From Heterotrichella gracilis (lineage: Eukaryota > Sar > Xanthophyceae > Tribonematales > Xanthonemataceae): DNA of 64,000 nucleotides. Shown here in pieces: positions 12,154 through 24,500 of the stretch (positions are counted from its first letter, which is position 1; the number at the start of each line of letters is the position of its first letter). The notes under the pieces were generated by a model, which did not search any database, was not told where the DNA came from, and saw nothing but the letters and a program-made list of their open reading frames with translations. A program made the translations under genes and the position numbers. The stretch covers positions 1-64,000 of the forward strand of contig JAULBX010018303.1 in assembly GCA_032358255.1 (NCBI GenBank). The letters are read 5' to 3'.

Positions 12154-12797
12154 CCCGCCAGCCTACAAGCTCCCCGTGCGAGCGCTGGAACGATTGAAAC
12201 CCACTAGTTGCACGCAATGGTGGCGTTCTTCAAAGCAAGGTTTTCGGCCTACTGTGAGGGACCAATGCCACAATGGACCGATCACAGTGTGAGCTCGCGG
12301 GTCGTCACGCCAAGGACTGACTTGAAACAGCGCTCATCATACCCAACTTCATGGGCTGAAATACTGGGCGTGTGAGCTTGAATAGCAAAGCCATCGGAAT
12401 GGTAGACCAACTTTCTTAATCAAAATGAAGCTTTTCAGGCTGTCTGGGAAGCGGGCAAGAAAGGCATCCAGGGTCGATATTCAAACACATATACAAGTTG
12501 CATAGTGCTCGGCCAGCTCATAAACGCTGCTGACGTTTGCAACCATTTTCTGTTTGTTATCTCCGTGTAGCGTGAACTCCTCCTGCGCAACCACCCTTGT
12601 GGCTCTCGGGATAAAAGCGGGCTGGCATATGCATGCATGCTTGTCAAAACTGAGCGCAACCTTTTCTATCCGCCCACTTCCATGTTCTTGTCATGTAGCC
12701 CTACCCGCTGCAGCGTGCCTATTCTCTATAGATCTCCTCGCATGACGGCCTCGCGCCTCGCGCCACCGCAGCAAGTGTAGTGATCAGCAGTGCCAGT
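12154..12797. other. Divergent intergenic region
   Basis: This 644-base spacer lies between the divergently transcribed J-domain gene (-) and FkbM gene (+), so it should hold both promoters. I see no further gene and no clear core promoter motif. Confidence 0.5.
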
Positions 12798-14344
12798 ATG
12801 CATGCATTCTTGCCCCTGCTGCTGTGCCTCGTCAGCCTGCTACCGCCGCCCACCGCCGCCCACAACCTGTGCAAGGGCCTCCGCTTAGCCACCACCGCCG
12901 CCAACGAGGCGCGCAGCCTCGCGCACGACATCCCAGGCACACAGGGACCCCTTTCCTGCCTCATCCCACTGGCCTGCCCCATCGTTAACACCACCCGCTT
13001 CCCCTCCACGTGGTTCCACCAGCGCCTGGCGCTGGTCCCCTCCAAAACCACCCCCTCCTTCCTGGTATCCACGCACGTGCGGGGCTTTGACGGCGTGCGG
13101 TGGACGGTGTTTGAGCGGGGGACATGGTGGACGGAGGACTTCACGAATGTAGTCAAGCGGGCGCTGGGCAGTGGCCAGCAATCGGGGCTGGTGGTGGACG
13201 TGGGCGCAAACATAGGCTGGGTGTCGCTCTACGCCGCCGCGCTGGGCCACTCGGTGGTCAGCTTTGAGCCCAACCCGGCCAACCAGCAGCGCCTGTGCGA
13301 GGCCATTGTGGCCAATGGGATGTACGGGCAGATCACCCTGGAACCCAAGGCGGTGGCGGACACCTCGGCGCGGGTGCAGCTGGAGTGGAACCGGGAGCGG
13401 TATGGGGAGCGGCTCACCACCGACTCACGCCAAACCGGCAACGCGTTTGTGCTGCAACCAGTCCAAATGGTCACCTTAGACGGCCACTTTAAGGATAAGT
13501 TGAAAGACGTGCTGCTGCTGCACATCGATGTGGATGGGTGGGAGGCCCAGGTCATTCACGGAGCGCAGCACCTGTTGGCTACCTGTACGGTGCACTATGT
13601 GTACATGGATGCGGCGTTCCAGGATGAGGAGGCGATCAAGCAGCTGCTAGAGTCCCTGCAGTGGCTCAAGGGGAATGGGTATACCCTATTGAAGTTGGAC
13701 CCTGTGTTGGACCCGCACCAGGTAAGGGACGAGGCTAGACCCTAGACCTAACCCTAAACCTTAAACCCTATAGACTGAACCCTAACTCTGATTGAAGCTG
13801 AACCCGCACCAGGTAGGGGGAGGAGCTTGCATCCTAAACCCTAAACACCAACGAATATACCCTAAAGCCTAACAGGTAGGGATACGGTGGGCCAGAGGGT
13901 AATGTGTATGGGGCTTAATGGACGCCCTTGTTGAAGATTGTCCAGTGACCATAGTGGGCTGGAAGGGGACGCCCTCCTTGTGCACACTCCTCTTCCGCAA
14001 CCAATGCGCCTGTTCGGGATAGGCTGCATGGATTAAACACCATGGATTTGATGGTGTTCATCCTCTATACATAACTCATATACGTTCTACTTATTTTGTG
14101 TATATTGTTGAATTTCAGTCATGTATCTATGTGAAAACAATATCCTTATGTTATTGTTTTCTGTGGTTGCCAGGTGACGCCCTACCACTCGCGCATGGTC
14201 AAGGCGCCTGTCAAGGCGTTCATGAAGGACGGGGAGGTGGGCCAGATGGTCAAGTTCTGTCGGGACACGGTGCGCTCGGGGCACTGCAGGCTGCTGTGGG
14301 GGGCGCAACAACATGAGCAGAAATGTGGGGGTGGGGTGACATGA
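12798..14344 (+). CDS. Secreted FkbM-family methyltransferase
   Basis: Two exons, 12798-13721 and 14174-14344, give 364 residues. The first ~21 residues (MHAFLPLLLCLVSLLPPP and on) form a signal peptide. The SAM-binding motif is VVDVGANIGWVSLYAA (about residues 131-146), followed by SFEPNP, and LLHIDVDGWEAQVIHGA matches the FkbM-family motif near the end of the fold. Family members O-methylate sugars or small molecules; substrate cannot be read from sequence. The signal peptide points to the secretory pathway, perhaps methylating cell-wall glycans (inference). I chose ATG 12798 because it starts the hydrophobic leader directly; the frame upstream has no other ATG. The second exon gives a short tail (VTPYHSRMVKAPVKAF and on). 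Confidence 0.88.
13703..13875 (+). repeat. FkbM exon 1 edge duplicated across a CCCTAAA array
   Basis: The exon 1 end and donor (ACCCGCACCAG/GTAAGGG at 13711-13728) recurs at about 13802-13821 as ACCCGCACCAG/GTAGGGG. A CCCTAAA-type array (about 13736-13793) lies between, and a second run follows the copy (about 13832-13870). The copy keeps an intact GT. Confidence 0.85.
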
Positions 14345-15697
14345 CCCTGGCATACAGCTGCACCAGGAAGCTGAGAGGGAAGAATTTTCACACAGGGCGG
14401 CAGTGCCATAATCAACCCCTGGGGCACAGCTACTAGCATCCATGGGGCTGGGTGCGGGGGAGGGGGTACAGCTTTTATTTGCGTAGCCGCCACGATGCCA
14501 CCTTCATGCAGCTGCTGTGGGGCTGCTGTGGCTGGAGCGACAGGAGCATGAGTGGGGAGGGGATGGTGCTGGTGGCATCTACTGGGGGTGAGGGCCGGGA
14601 GCGGGGGGCAGCGCTTACCAGTGGAGCCGCCATGATGATGTGATGGTTATCAGTTCAGCGTGGCGGTGGGCTGGTAGCACCGCATACATGCGCTGATAAC
14701 CCTTGGGCTGGGGCAGGGTGCATGGACCCTTCTCCAGTGCCTTCACGTGAAACAATGATCCACGAGTTTTCGTCGTGAACAACATGACAATATCCATTGT
14801 GCGGACTTGAACGCAAGTAATGACGTTGGTTCAGCACAGGTAGCCAGCTGAAAAGTAGGTGCAAATTGTATAAGGTTGGTAGCAAAAGTCTTGAACGAAT
14901 AGGAATATGTCCGTTGGTCCATTGCAAACTAGGGCTATTTCAAAATAGCAGGGATTTGCCTTGCGCGGGTAATCAAGGATGAAACTGTTGTCACCTTCCT
15001 ACTAGTCCCTGTTGGGTTGCGCCCACTTCCTCCATTTCTTGTAAGTGCACAATAACATAGCAGTGTCTCGGGCCCGTGCATTCCAATGTTCTAGTATCCT
15101 GTGATGCATGCATTGGCACACCCCCAGTAGATGCCAATAGTAGAGCGTCCCTGTTGGTACTTTGGCAGCGCCTCGGGCTCACTTTGGTAGAATGCGAGGG
15201 CGTCAGACAACATAATTTCTCCTATCAGCAACGTTGGCCCGCCTTTTGGCCACTCCGTCAAGCAGTCACCCCCAACTGCGGTATATGCATGCATGCATAG
15301 TTACCGTGGCAGCCCGTCAGGTTTACAAGAAGACCTTGTAAGATGTCTGCTGCAATAGCATTGTCAACACCAATCGCCTCTGTCTGAGCATTAATAGCCT
15401 GCAAGTGGAGACCTGGGGACAGCAGTGAGTTTGAGTGCTCGATCCCCCTGCTGAACCATCTCAAGACCAAACCAGTTAGCTGCACACAAAGGGACTTTCA
15501 GCCACTTACCTCGTCACCCACAACTCGACCTCAACAGTGCCAGAAACCACCACAGGGGCAGCCAACCCCGCCCGCCCCGCCCCGTCCACCCCATGCCACA
15601 ATAACACCCACCCACGGGGCTGTGCATGCTCCACAGTCCATCCCCATCCCTATCCTCCCACCACCGCCCGTGCCAGACTACCACCTTCCCCCTCACC
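14345..15697. other. Intergenic spacer, no gene seen
   Basis: I find no exon chain or recognisable domain between the FkbM gene and the lipoate-ligase-like gene. The stretch should contain the first gene's 3' UTR and the second gene's promoter. Confidence 0.5.
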
Positions 15698-18021
15698 ATG
15701 GCACTCTCAAGAGCAGCCAGTGGCGCAGCGGGTGTGGTGCGGTTGGTGAGGATGCGGGGTGTGTCTATTTTGAGGCAGCTTCAGCTGGAGGAGGCGCTGT
15801 TCCGCACCAGCAGGGAGAGCTGGATGGTGGTCAACGACGGGGCGGAGGGGCCGGCGGTGGTGGTGGGGCTGTCAGGGTGGGTGGTGGAGGGTGTGGTGGC
15901 ATGGTGGGCATTGCTGTTGCCCATGTATGCCGTAGTGCCAGGAGGCTGTAAACGCAAAGCTTGCACTCATAAGCGTTGTGCCAACTGGTCAAGTTTGCAG
16001 AGCACAACTTGGACAACAGCAGTTGCAAGCACCCAACGGGGATGATGTCTGATACACAGCATCACGATACAGCTGCTTCTTGAACAACGTGTACCCTACT
16101 GTAAACAGCTGCATCTTGAACAGCATGTCCCATGCCTGTCGCCCACCCACTCACCTCGCAACACTCTACCCATCGGCCACCACCCACGCCCACCCCCACT
16201 CGCTTCCCGCAGCAAAGTCGAAGCGCTGGTGGACGCTCCCGCCGCACGGGCCGCCTCGGTTCCCATCATCCGGCGATTCACGGGTGGGGGCACTGTGGTG
16301 GTGGATGGGGGCACTGTGTTTGCCTCGCTGCTGCTGTCAACCGCTGCTGTCCCTGGGGTGGAGCCCTATCCCCGCACTATCATGGGGTGGACCAAGGACC
16401 TGTATGCGCCCCTCTTTGACCCACACGGACCCTTCCAACTGGCAGAAACAGGTGCGGGAAACCCTAGACCCAAATACTAATTGCCCCACCAGCACTGGGT
16501 GGACCCAGGAGCTGTTTGAACCCCATGAGCCCTTGCAGTTGGCAGAAACAGGTGCGAAAGTTTATACACTTGACTGGGTAAACGAAGAAAATTCATTTAC
16601 TACATTACGCAAATATCCATGTAATAAAATTTACAAAATTGAAGATAATCAGTTAACAAAATATAATATAATAAAAAATAGAATAATGGTCCTTAGGGTA
16701 GAGGTGTGCGGGACTCGCAACTTAACAGTATAAAAGAAAAATTGCTGGCATGCAATTGTATAATACCCTCCATGGAATGCAATGAAGGGATCAAAAGTAA
16801 AGCAAATCCACTCCTTCACGTCACAGACTATGCGTTTGGCGCGCTCAAGTTTGGCGGCAACGCCCAGGCCATCAGTCGGGGCCGCTGGCTGCACCACACC
16901 TCATTCCTGTGGGACTGGCGCAAGGACCGCATGACACTGCTGAGACAACCACACAAGCAGCCGGAGTACAGGCAGGTGAGGGGCGGTGCGTGTGGGGGGG
17001 TAGGTGTGCAGTTGCACAGATATGCGTGGTAATATCACACCACTATCTTTTAATGTTGGCACACACTTCTGGTCGATCAGGAACCTTACTAAAGGGTCGA
17101 TCAGGACCCTTACTAAGCTTTTTTTGGCTGTGCCCAATGAAAAGCCGTAATAAGAGTTTCTCTGCTGTGTCCCTGCAAGACCCTAAGCTTAGGGTTTCTT
17201 TGCTACCCCCTCTGCAGGACCGCGACCACGCCTCCTTCCTGTGCCGCCTGCGTGACCACATGCCCAGCCGGGAGGGGCTGGTGGAGGGGCTGGTGGGGGC
17301 GGTGGAGGGGTCAGGGTTCACAGTGGAGGTGAGCTGGTGGGGCCCAGTTTAGGGCTTTGGGATCAGGGTTTAGGGTTTAGGGTTTAAGGATTAGGGTTTA
17401 GGCTTCAAAACGGAGGTGAGCGTGGGCCAGGGGTGCGGGAGGAGAAGTATAGTAATATTAAATTGCACCAGACTGTGGATCTTGTGGTCATTAGCCGGCC
17501 ATAAACAGGCGCACACTGGTCTGGGTGAACTGCTTGTGCAACGCTGCCTGCTTGTATCAAAAGCTTGCAACCAAGTAGCGAATGCTTCGCACATCACTTG
17601 GCACGGCACTGCACACCAGGGCATGTGTGCGCTGAGCCATGCCATCCCATAATTGTCCAACGGCCAAGGAGAGAAGCACCATGCGGGGCTGCCGCTGGCC
17701 GCGCGTCATGCAAGATGCTGTACTGCTGGCCGCGCGTCATGCAAGATGCTGTGCTGCTGGCCACAACTAAGCACCTGGGAGTGGATGCCAGCACCACAGC
17801 ATGCAGGTGCTTTTGTTGTGGTGCATGCTGCATGCTGTGGTGCTGGCAGCCACTCCCTTCCCACTGGCCCCCAAGAGATGTATGGGTGCACCCTGGCATG
17901 TGGTTGCCGCGGCCCATCACCCACAGCTGCCCCATGGATTCCGCAGGAAGTAAGCGAGGTGGATGCGGCAGCTGCCCTGGAGGTGCCCCACCTGGCCACC
18001 ACCCGCCTCATCACCAGCTGA
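15698..18021 (+). CDS. Lipoate-protein ligase A-like protein
   Basis: Five exons (15698-15876, 16213-16451, 16827-16975, 17218-17328, 17947-18021) join in phase to 251 codons. The protein has the biotin/lipoate ligase fold: an N-terminal LEEAL helix, VVVGLSG, the signature RRFTGGGTVVVDGG (about residues 85-98), and DYAFGALKFGGNAQAISRG followed by LHHTSFLWD. The Lys in LKFGGNAQA matches the family's conserved lysine. Such enzymes attach lipoate, or transfer octanoate, to E2 and H proteins of organelle dehydrogenases. The Arg/Ala/Ser-rich N terminus (MALSRAASGAAGVVRLVRMR) would suit an organelle transit peptide. The long C-terminal accessory domain of bacterial LplA is absent. Whether it is a ligase or a transferase cannot be decided here. 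Confidence 0.85.
16384..16560 (+). repeat. LplA-like exon 2 edge duplicated
   Basis: About 70 bases at the end of exon 2 (codons from GWTKDLYAP to QLAET, donor GTGCGG at 16452) recur at about 16496-16557 with several substitutions, again ending in GGCAGAAACAG/GTGCGA. A short degenerate CCCTAGA run (about 16460-16471) lies between the copies. Confidence 0.8.
17310..17425 (+). repeat. LplA-like exon 4 edge duplicated across a TTTAGGG array
   Basis: Exon 4 ends GTGGAG/GTGAGC at 17328. A 54-base TTTAGGG-type array (about 17349-17402) follows, then a short copy of the exon edge ending CGGAG/GTGAGC at about 17403-17420. Confidence 0.8.
17695..17757 (+). repeat. Two-copy 31-bp tandem repeat
   Basis: A 31-base unit beginning CTGGCCGCGCGTCATGCAAG occurs twice in a row with one substitution, inside the last intron of the LplA-like gene. 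Confidence 0.85.
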
Positions 18022-18901
18022 CTCCCCGCTGGAGAGCTGTGCTCCATACATCATGTGGATGACGGCAACTGCCAACTTGGAGCTTGAAGCTGGGCCTTGT
18101 CGAAAAGCAGGCACTGTCACGCAGTGGGTGTTTCTGTTTGTTATGATGCTTGGTTCTGCACGGTTCAGCAGTGGCAAATCTATACACTGCAAACTCTGGT
18201 TTTCATGGAATTGCTGGAACAGTTTGGGACAATCAGCTTGTCTGAATCTCGGGGCGCCCATTTAAAAAATTCAGGCCGGCAGGGTTCTTTCGTTTGTATC
18301 CCCATTGTAGTGACTCACCGGGCCGAGTTGTGGGGATCCCCGAGTCCATTCCATTTTCTTGCAAACTGCCATCGGCACCCCTTCCCGCCCCCCGTATAGC
18401 CAAAGCTCAAGTTTGAGCTTTAGGGCCAAAGCTCAAACCCAAAGCTCAAAGGCTAAAGCCCAAACTTTAAGCTTCGCTCTACGAGCACCTGCGGCCATAA
18501 CTTGCGTTCTTCCGTAGATATACGTGGGATATACTTAACAAATCACGTGTAACTAGGGGCTCGGTCGGGGAGGTGGGTGGGTTACTTTTTCCAGGTATGG
18601 TCCAGTAATTTATGCACCAGGGCGGAAATCTGCATGCAACGTTATTGACTTCTGCCTAAGCGTAAGCGTCAACAAAGTGCAAATGGGGCCACTTCCAAGT
18701 GCCTTGCCAGCTGCAACACTAGCAGCAGTGTCAAGTGGGCAACTAGTTGTTCACATTCTGCTCGAGCTGATCAGAGTTCTAGGCAAGCAGATCCTTCATT
18801 TGTGTTGCCTGCTACCCACTAAAAAGCTGGGAGCCTTGGTTCACCTTTTGTATCCAACCAGAGTCCCCGCACCCCGTGTCCTTAGCCCAAACCATGTGCA
18901 G
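18022..18901. other. Spacer with an AAGCTCAAA-rich inverted motif
   Basis: No confident exon. At about 18400-18475 the word AAGCTCAAA and its complement TTTGAGCTT recur several times with a TTTAGGG-like piece, giving a foldable segment. An open frame at 18683-18899 might be an upstream exon of the next MYND gene, but I could not place it by homology with the other two copies. Confidence 0.45.
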
Positions 18902-20810
18902 GAGCACCTGGGCCCCTTGGTGCACCTCATGTACCACACTAAGCTTCTGCACGCACTGCTACATGGGATGAATATGATCGAGTGCCCAGCAAACCTGTCC
19001 GGCAACAGCCCTCTCAACATGCTTGTGTGCGCTCTCCACCTGGCTTTATCTGGGGACCAGTGGCTGCGTGAGGCGCTGTACAATGATCCAGATATCCTGG
19101 GGGGGTGTACAGGTGGGTAGGGCGTGTGGGCAGTGCGCAGGGATGAGCAACGAGAAAAGTTGCACAAATGCTTGGACAGCTACCCATCATCACACGCGGG
19201 CGCCATCATCATGATCACAAAAGTGCTCCATATCCGCGCACTGCTAGTTGCAAATGACCATCATGATGCATTGCACACACCTTACAGAAACCTAAGTTGT
19301 CATATAGAACTCTATAAAGTTCTATATGACAACTTTATAGACAGTGGACAGTGGATTCAAATACGTACTTTTAGGTATGATCAGTTTTTACTTTTAACCT
19401 GTTCAAGTCGCGCAAAGTTAAAGATTTTGACTTTGTAAATTACTGGACTGTCATGGTAGCCTGGTACATTCACTCCGTGCCTTATGACTCTGTGCAGGTT
19501 CATTTTGGTGCCTTTCTTGGGCTGCGAGTGGGTGAACGTCAACACCGGGGACGTGCGAAATACGCGGGACGTGCTTCCCCTGTACTTGGACATTGCTATA
19601 GTTGGCAAGTTCTGCGCGAGTGCAGGCAAGTTTTTTGTCTGTGACAACAAACTACCCCATACACAGTGACTAAATGACCTTTGCATACCTGTTAACGCAG
19701 CCTACTGAATCTCACAAGCTGCTGCCAATGAAGCCTCATTTAGCTGCAAGTAGGATGCCACTGTGGCAGTCAGGAAGGAGTGTTGCATTCAAGCGCTCCC
19801 ATCCAGTGTGCTCCCATGCACCCCACTCGCACACTGTGAAAATTTTAAAAGACAGGGCACGAACAATGCCCCTTCATTATGCGCAAGTGGCTTTCACATG
19901 CCGTGGCCGATGCCTGGAGACTCCACCTTGTGGCCACATGGTATAGGCGGAGGCAGGGCATGGTCAGCTTAGCCAAACAACTTTATTGTCCTGCAGATAT
20001 CCAGGCCCTGTCTGCCAACCCAGATACCCAATGGCAGCCACAAGTTCAGGTGGTGCGCAGCCTCCCTCCTGGCAAGGTGGAGTGGCGCCCCGACCTGGGA
20101 GTATTCAGGGTGGCAAAGGACCTCAAATCACAGGTAAGACGCAGGGCACCGGGTGGTACCCCGCAGGCTATATTTAGTGTACTAGCTCATTCACACGGCA
20201 GTCAAAGTAAATGCAGTGCCGGAACAGCGCTGTCGGTGCAAAACCTTTATTTTTTTATTTTTTACCTGTAGATGTGTAGGGCTATGGTATGTGCTTTTCT
20301 GGTCCAGTAGCTGCATGCACTGCGGCTGGTTATTGATATTGCCACAGTTCTCGAGACATGATGCCTCCGCCACGTTTCCTATGGTAGCGCTCAGATCCAA
20401 AAACCATGATAGAGGCATCATGTTGCAAAGACTGTGGTAGTTACAATACCAGGGATTGATTTTGTATCGCCCACCCCTCCCTGATTCCACCATGTTCCAC
20501 TGCCTGGCGCTCCTTGCAGGTTGAGGAGCTGAGAGCAGAGATGGACACACATGTGCGCATGGGGAACGGGTCCACCACTCACAACAGCTTTGGGGGTGGG
20601 TCAGCTGTATGGGAGAAGCTTGAAGTAATTGAGGACCGGTGCTGCAGCATGTGCGGGGCTGCCAAGGGTGCCAGTGGTGTGGTGCTGCGCAAGTGTCCGT
20701 GCGGCACCACGCGCTACTGCGGAAAGGACTGCCACTTTGGGCACTGGCCAGACCACAAGCAGGCGTGCAAGGCAATACGCGCAAAACAGGAGGCGGCGCA
20801 GGAAATTTAG
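18902..20810 (+). CDS. MYND zinc-finger protein A, 5' end short or missing
   Basis: Four exons are supported by alignment to paralogues B and C: 18902-19104, 19498-19625, 19997-20133, 20520-20810. They encode an all-helical segment, a FILVPFLG segment, the conserved segment WRPDLGVFRVAKDLKS, and a C-terminal MYND finger (CSMC, CPC, YCGKDC, HWPDHKQAC) with all eight zinc ligands. MYND fingers mostly mediate protein-protein contacts; no catalytic domain is visible. The intron after 19625 has a GC donor (GCAAGT), shared with paralogue B. The long helical N-terminal half present in C is not found upstream, so this is a partial tandem copy or a gene whose 5' exons I missed. No start codon is assigned. 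Confidence 0.7.
19294..19335. repeat. Perfect 18-bp inverted repeat (hairpin)
   Basis: AAGTTGTCATATAGAACT at 19294-19311 is followed after 6 bases by its exact reverse complement at 19318-19335. It lies in an intron of MYND gene A. It could be a tiny MITE remnant or an RNA hairpin. Confidence 0.85.
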
Positions 20811-21534
20811 ATCCGCAGGAAATTGGAAACGCTTCCAGTCATTGTAGATGTAGGTTGCAGTGTTTTCATTAATTACAGTCTTAGCCAGGGTGTGATTGGC
20901 ATGAGAATGTCGTTGGCTTTTGCATGGCATCCCCAGGCGAGCAGACTTGTAATAATTTGTATAACCCTGATATACTGTAAACAATTTCCCCCTAACAGTG
21001 AGGTCCAACAGTTCCCTTTGAAATAACATGAGGGTATGAATATCTGTCGTCATGCCACTGGCCACTAGCTAGATCTTGAGGCCCTTGTTTTTTTTCTTCT
21101 AGTCACTGAACGTCTCACCCCCAATCAAAGCTCTGGCCTCTGCATGGCGTTTTTATAAAAAAAAATCTGAATGCATTGCAATTGTAAAAAAAAAAAAAAA
21201 CAATTCTGACGTGGCAAGGGGCTGATATTATGACAAACCTTATCTGGTGGACCTTGTGGGCGATTGCAATGGGAACTTGCACACCACCTTTATCTTTCAA
21301 GTGTAAGACCCAACACATTGTCATGCTGCCATCTCAACTAGGGTGGAGTAGTGTACACAATTCTGGCTTGACGTTAGGCTCTACTGTCACGGTTTAATGA
21401 CCACTGTGAGTGACTCAGTGGGTGACCAGCTGGGTCTCTAACAGTGTGGCGTTCAACGAGTCATTACCACCCATTCTAAACCACACCCGCATAGTCTACA
21501 TTGTGGTGAAGAGCCTTTGTAAACGTTCAAGCAG
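20811..21534. other. Spacer between tandem MYND genes
   Basis: No exon is recognised. An A-rich run sits near 21186-21200. The region should hold the 3' end of gene A and the promoter of gene B. Confidence 0.5.
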
Positions 21535-24500
21535 ATGGAGGGCACCGTGCTGGCAGAGACTGGTGAGGGCAGCAGGTCCGAGGAGGAGTTCAGTGCCCAT
21601 CTATCCTCGTGCAACGTGAACACTGTCAGTTCTTCAGAGGAGAAGAGCGAGCAGCTCTGGGAAGAGACGGAAGACAGGATGCAGGATTCTTCGAAGGTAT
21701 ACACATGGACTTGACACTCTTGTCAATTGGTCCACAAGGAAGCAGTGGCTTGAGTCAGGCTGTGCGACGTGACTCACTTTCAAATTGGGAGACCACCCCA
21801 ACATGGTGTGGCTCAGTGATGGTGCACTGTTTGACAGTTTGACCGTTTTCAATGTGACAACCCATCAATATAAGCAGGACCCTGACCTGGCCAAGTTGGA
21901 GGGACTGGCTCATTTGCGGGCAGCGCTTCCCATGCCTGTGCACATAGCTGCAGTAGTGGGACCCCATGAGCGGTGCATAGCTGGGGCATACTGCACTCAG
22001 TATGTTTTCAAATGTGACATTGTGCGCATGCGTGGTTGACCAGGCCTAATTCCTTGCCGCAACTAACGCATGGCCCCTCCTGCGCCCCCACCAGGCCGCG
22101 CCACCCCCGAGCATGAGTCATGAGCACTGCTAGTGTTACTACTGGTGCTACTAACGGAGGTAGTAGGACTAGGGTGACCTATGCACACAGTCATTTGCAT
22201 AAACCTGGTACTTGGTCCAAAACCTGCTCACAAGTGTCCCTGAGCCAAACACCTGCTACCACTACACCTGATGTACTGCGTGTGATTCCACCAGGTCCGC
22301 CCTACAAACCCTAGGTATTCGGGAGTGGCTAGCATCCTCGCCGCCATGCGCACCACCCTCTTGAAAGCATACAATCCTGATCAGGCTGACAACATGACCA
22401 CTGGCTCCAGCTGCGGGGAGGCAGAGGCCTTGATAGTGTCGAACTACATGCGAGCACACCTGCTGGAGGAGGTAGGTCATCCTCATCCATGGCACTACTA
22501 GAGTATAGGCCTGGGCAATACCATTGATGATGTGCTGTATGGGTTGTGCAGAGCCCCGGGGCATTGCATTTGCCATTGCTTACATGCCATGTAAGGAGTG
22601 GTAAATTGGATGTACGTAAGCAGTACATTTCCGGAATAGTGATGAAACTGAACCGCTGGTTGCACTCCCCGGTTGATTTGCACCGTTTATTTTCAAGATG
22701 CCCACATATTGCAGAGTAAAACAGCTGAGAGACTGTGACTTTATTTGTCTCACAATGTAAATCATTTAATTTTCTATCATTTTAAAACAGCGTAAGGCCT
22801 ACACCCGCTGTGGCCGCCACTACACGGTACTTATGTTGGGCCAACGTTCAATAACACACCGCAACGAGAGCTGTCAGCCATTTACCGTGCCCTGCTAGTG
22901 CTGGCACCTCATGCTGCTCTCAAAGGAAAGAAAAGGAAAGAAAACAAACGCCCTCACAGTGATCCCTTCTGCTGCAGAGCGACTTGGGCACAGAGCTGCG
23001 CAATGGCCTGTCTCGAGGGATCCTGGCAGATTGGCGCCCATGGTGCGCTCTGCTGTTGGGGTGGATGGAAAGAGGCGAGCTGTCACCTGCTGAGACTCTG
23101 AAGGTTGCCCAGCTTGACGCCATCACAGCCATGATGGTTGCGCTGCGTGACGGCTACACCTCGCCACTGCAGCTGGACTCGGGTGAGTGGCTGCATCATG
23201 CCATGCCCTCGGAGGGCAAGCATGTGGCATTGGGTGGCACTGCCACCAGCTTGGCGTGTGCTGCATATGCCTGCACGTGGCAATGATTGATGCACTGCAC
23301 CAGTGCAGGACATGCATCAGTGTACGCACACGTGTGATATACTTGTATACATACAATGTGTACAATTCTGACTCCCATGGGCTCAAAGCCTCTCAGCCAG
23401 GCAAATGATTTGACAAGGGCTGTATTTTGCAGTGCGCTGTCACAGGATTGCACAGCTGCTGACGTTGATGGCAAAGGCAGTGCCAGGCAGCACCAAGACC
23501 CTGGTTGCCAATGGCGGCATCCGGGTGGTGACCAGCATGTTCATGGGCATCAGCAGCCACATGCGCACAAACCAGCTGCCTCTCTCAGACCATGGCCGTG
23601 TCTTGGCCAAGCTGCTGGCCCACCTTGGTGCAGTGCTCAGCATGGCAACCATGGTGCCGCACCCCTCTGGCGTGGCATGGGGTGACGTCAGCGCTGCTTT
23701 GAGGAGAAGCTGGATGAGGGCGGAAACCCGTGCGTGGCGACTGTGATGCAGACAGTAGAGTATGAGGAACAGGAGATGGAGGAGATCAAGAAAGCGGATG
23801 GCACCAAGGGGCTCTGCAGGTGCGTCGGGGGACCTGAGCTCACTTGACAGGGCAACCTGCAAGGAGGAGCCTGGCCCAGTCTGGCTCAGCCTGGTGTCTG
23901 TCCCTGTGAAGTTCAACGTTGTTGGACATCTGTGCATTCCAAAAGCAAAGATTGTCCGTGAGTGGCCCATAGACAGTGTCCCTGAGTGGTTCGGGTATTC
24001 CATGCAACCGTTGCAAATTTGGGGCGTGGTTCTGGCAAGCCTGTACTGTTTTTACCAACTGGTGCGGATCTTGCCAGCCTGCCTATTAAGTTTTCAAGTT
24101 TAAGAACTGCCTGCAGGTTATGTGTTCATTCAATTGAAGTGAAGCTGATTGTGTGCAGGTGGCTGGTGCGAGAGGGGATAGTGGAGGAGTGTGCAGCATT
24201 CATCATTGCCAGGGAGGACATCCCCAGCCTGTCAGCGCACAGCCAGCCAGAGAAAGAGGCTTCATCCTGCCCTATGAATGCGCCCATGCTCAACACGCTG
24301 CGTCACATGATAGAGCTTATCCCCGGTGATATGGCCCCATTTTTCAAGGACAACACCGAGCTCCTTCACATGCTGCTGCAGTACAACCAGGTGCCACCCA
24401 GCATCCCAGTCTCTGACAACTGCAGTTCATATAGGGGGGCTATGCAGCTGGTATTTGCCCTTGCACGTGCAGACATCATCCCCGGCAGCCGCCTTCTGAC

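Noticed and set aside
17349-17402. True telomere or subtelomere
   Set aside because: The arrays are short, degenerate, in both orientations, and lie inside introns of ordinary genes across 55 kb.
18683-18899. First exon of MYND A starting MGPLPSALPAATLAAVSSGQ
   Set aside because: It is open and helix-like, but I could not align it to genes B or C or confirm its donor, so it is mentioned but not included.
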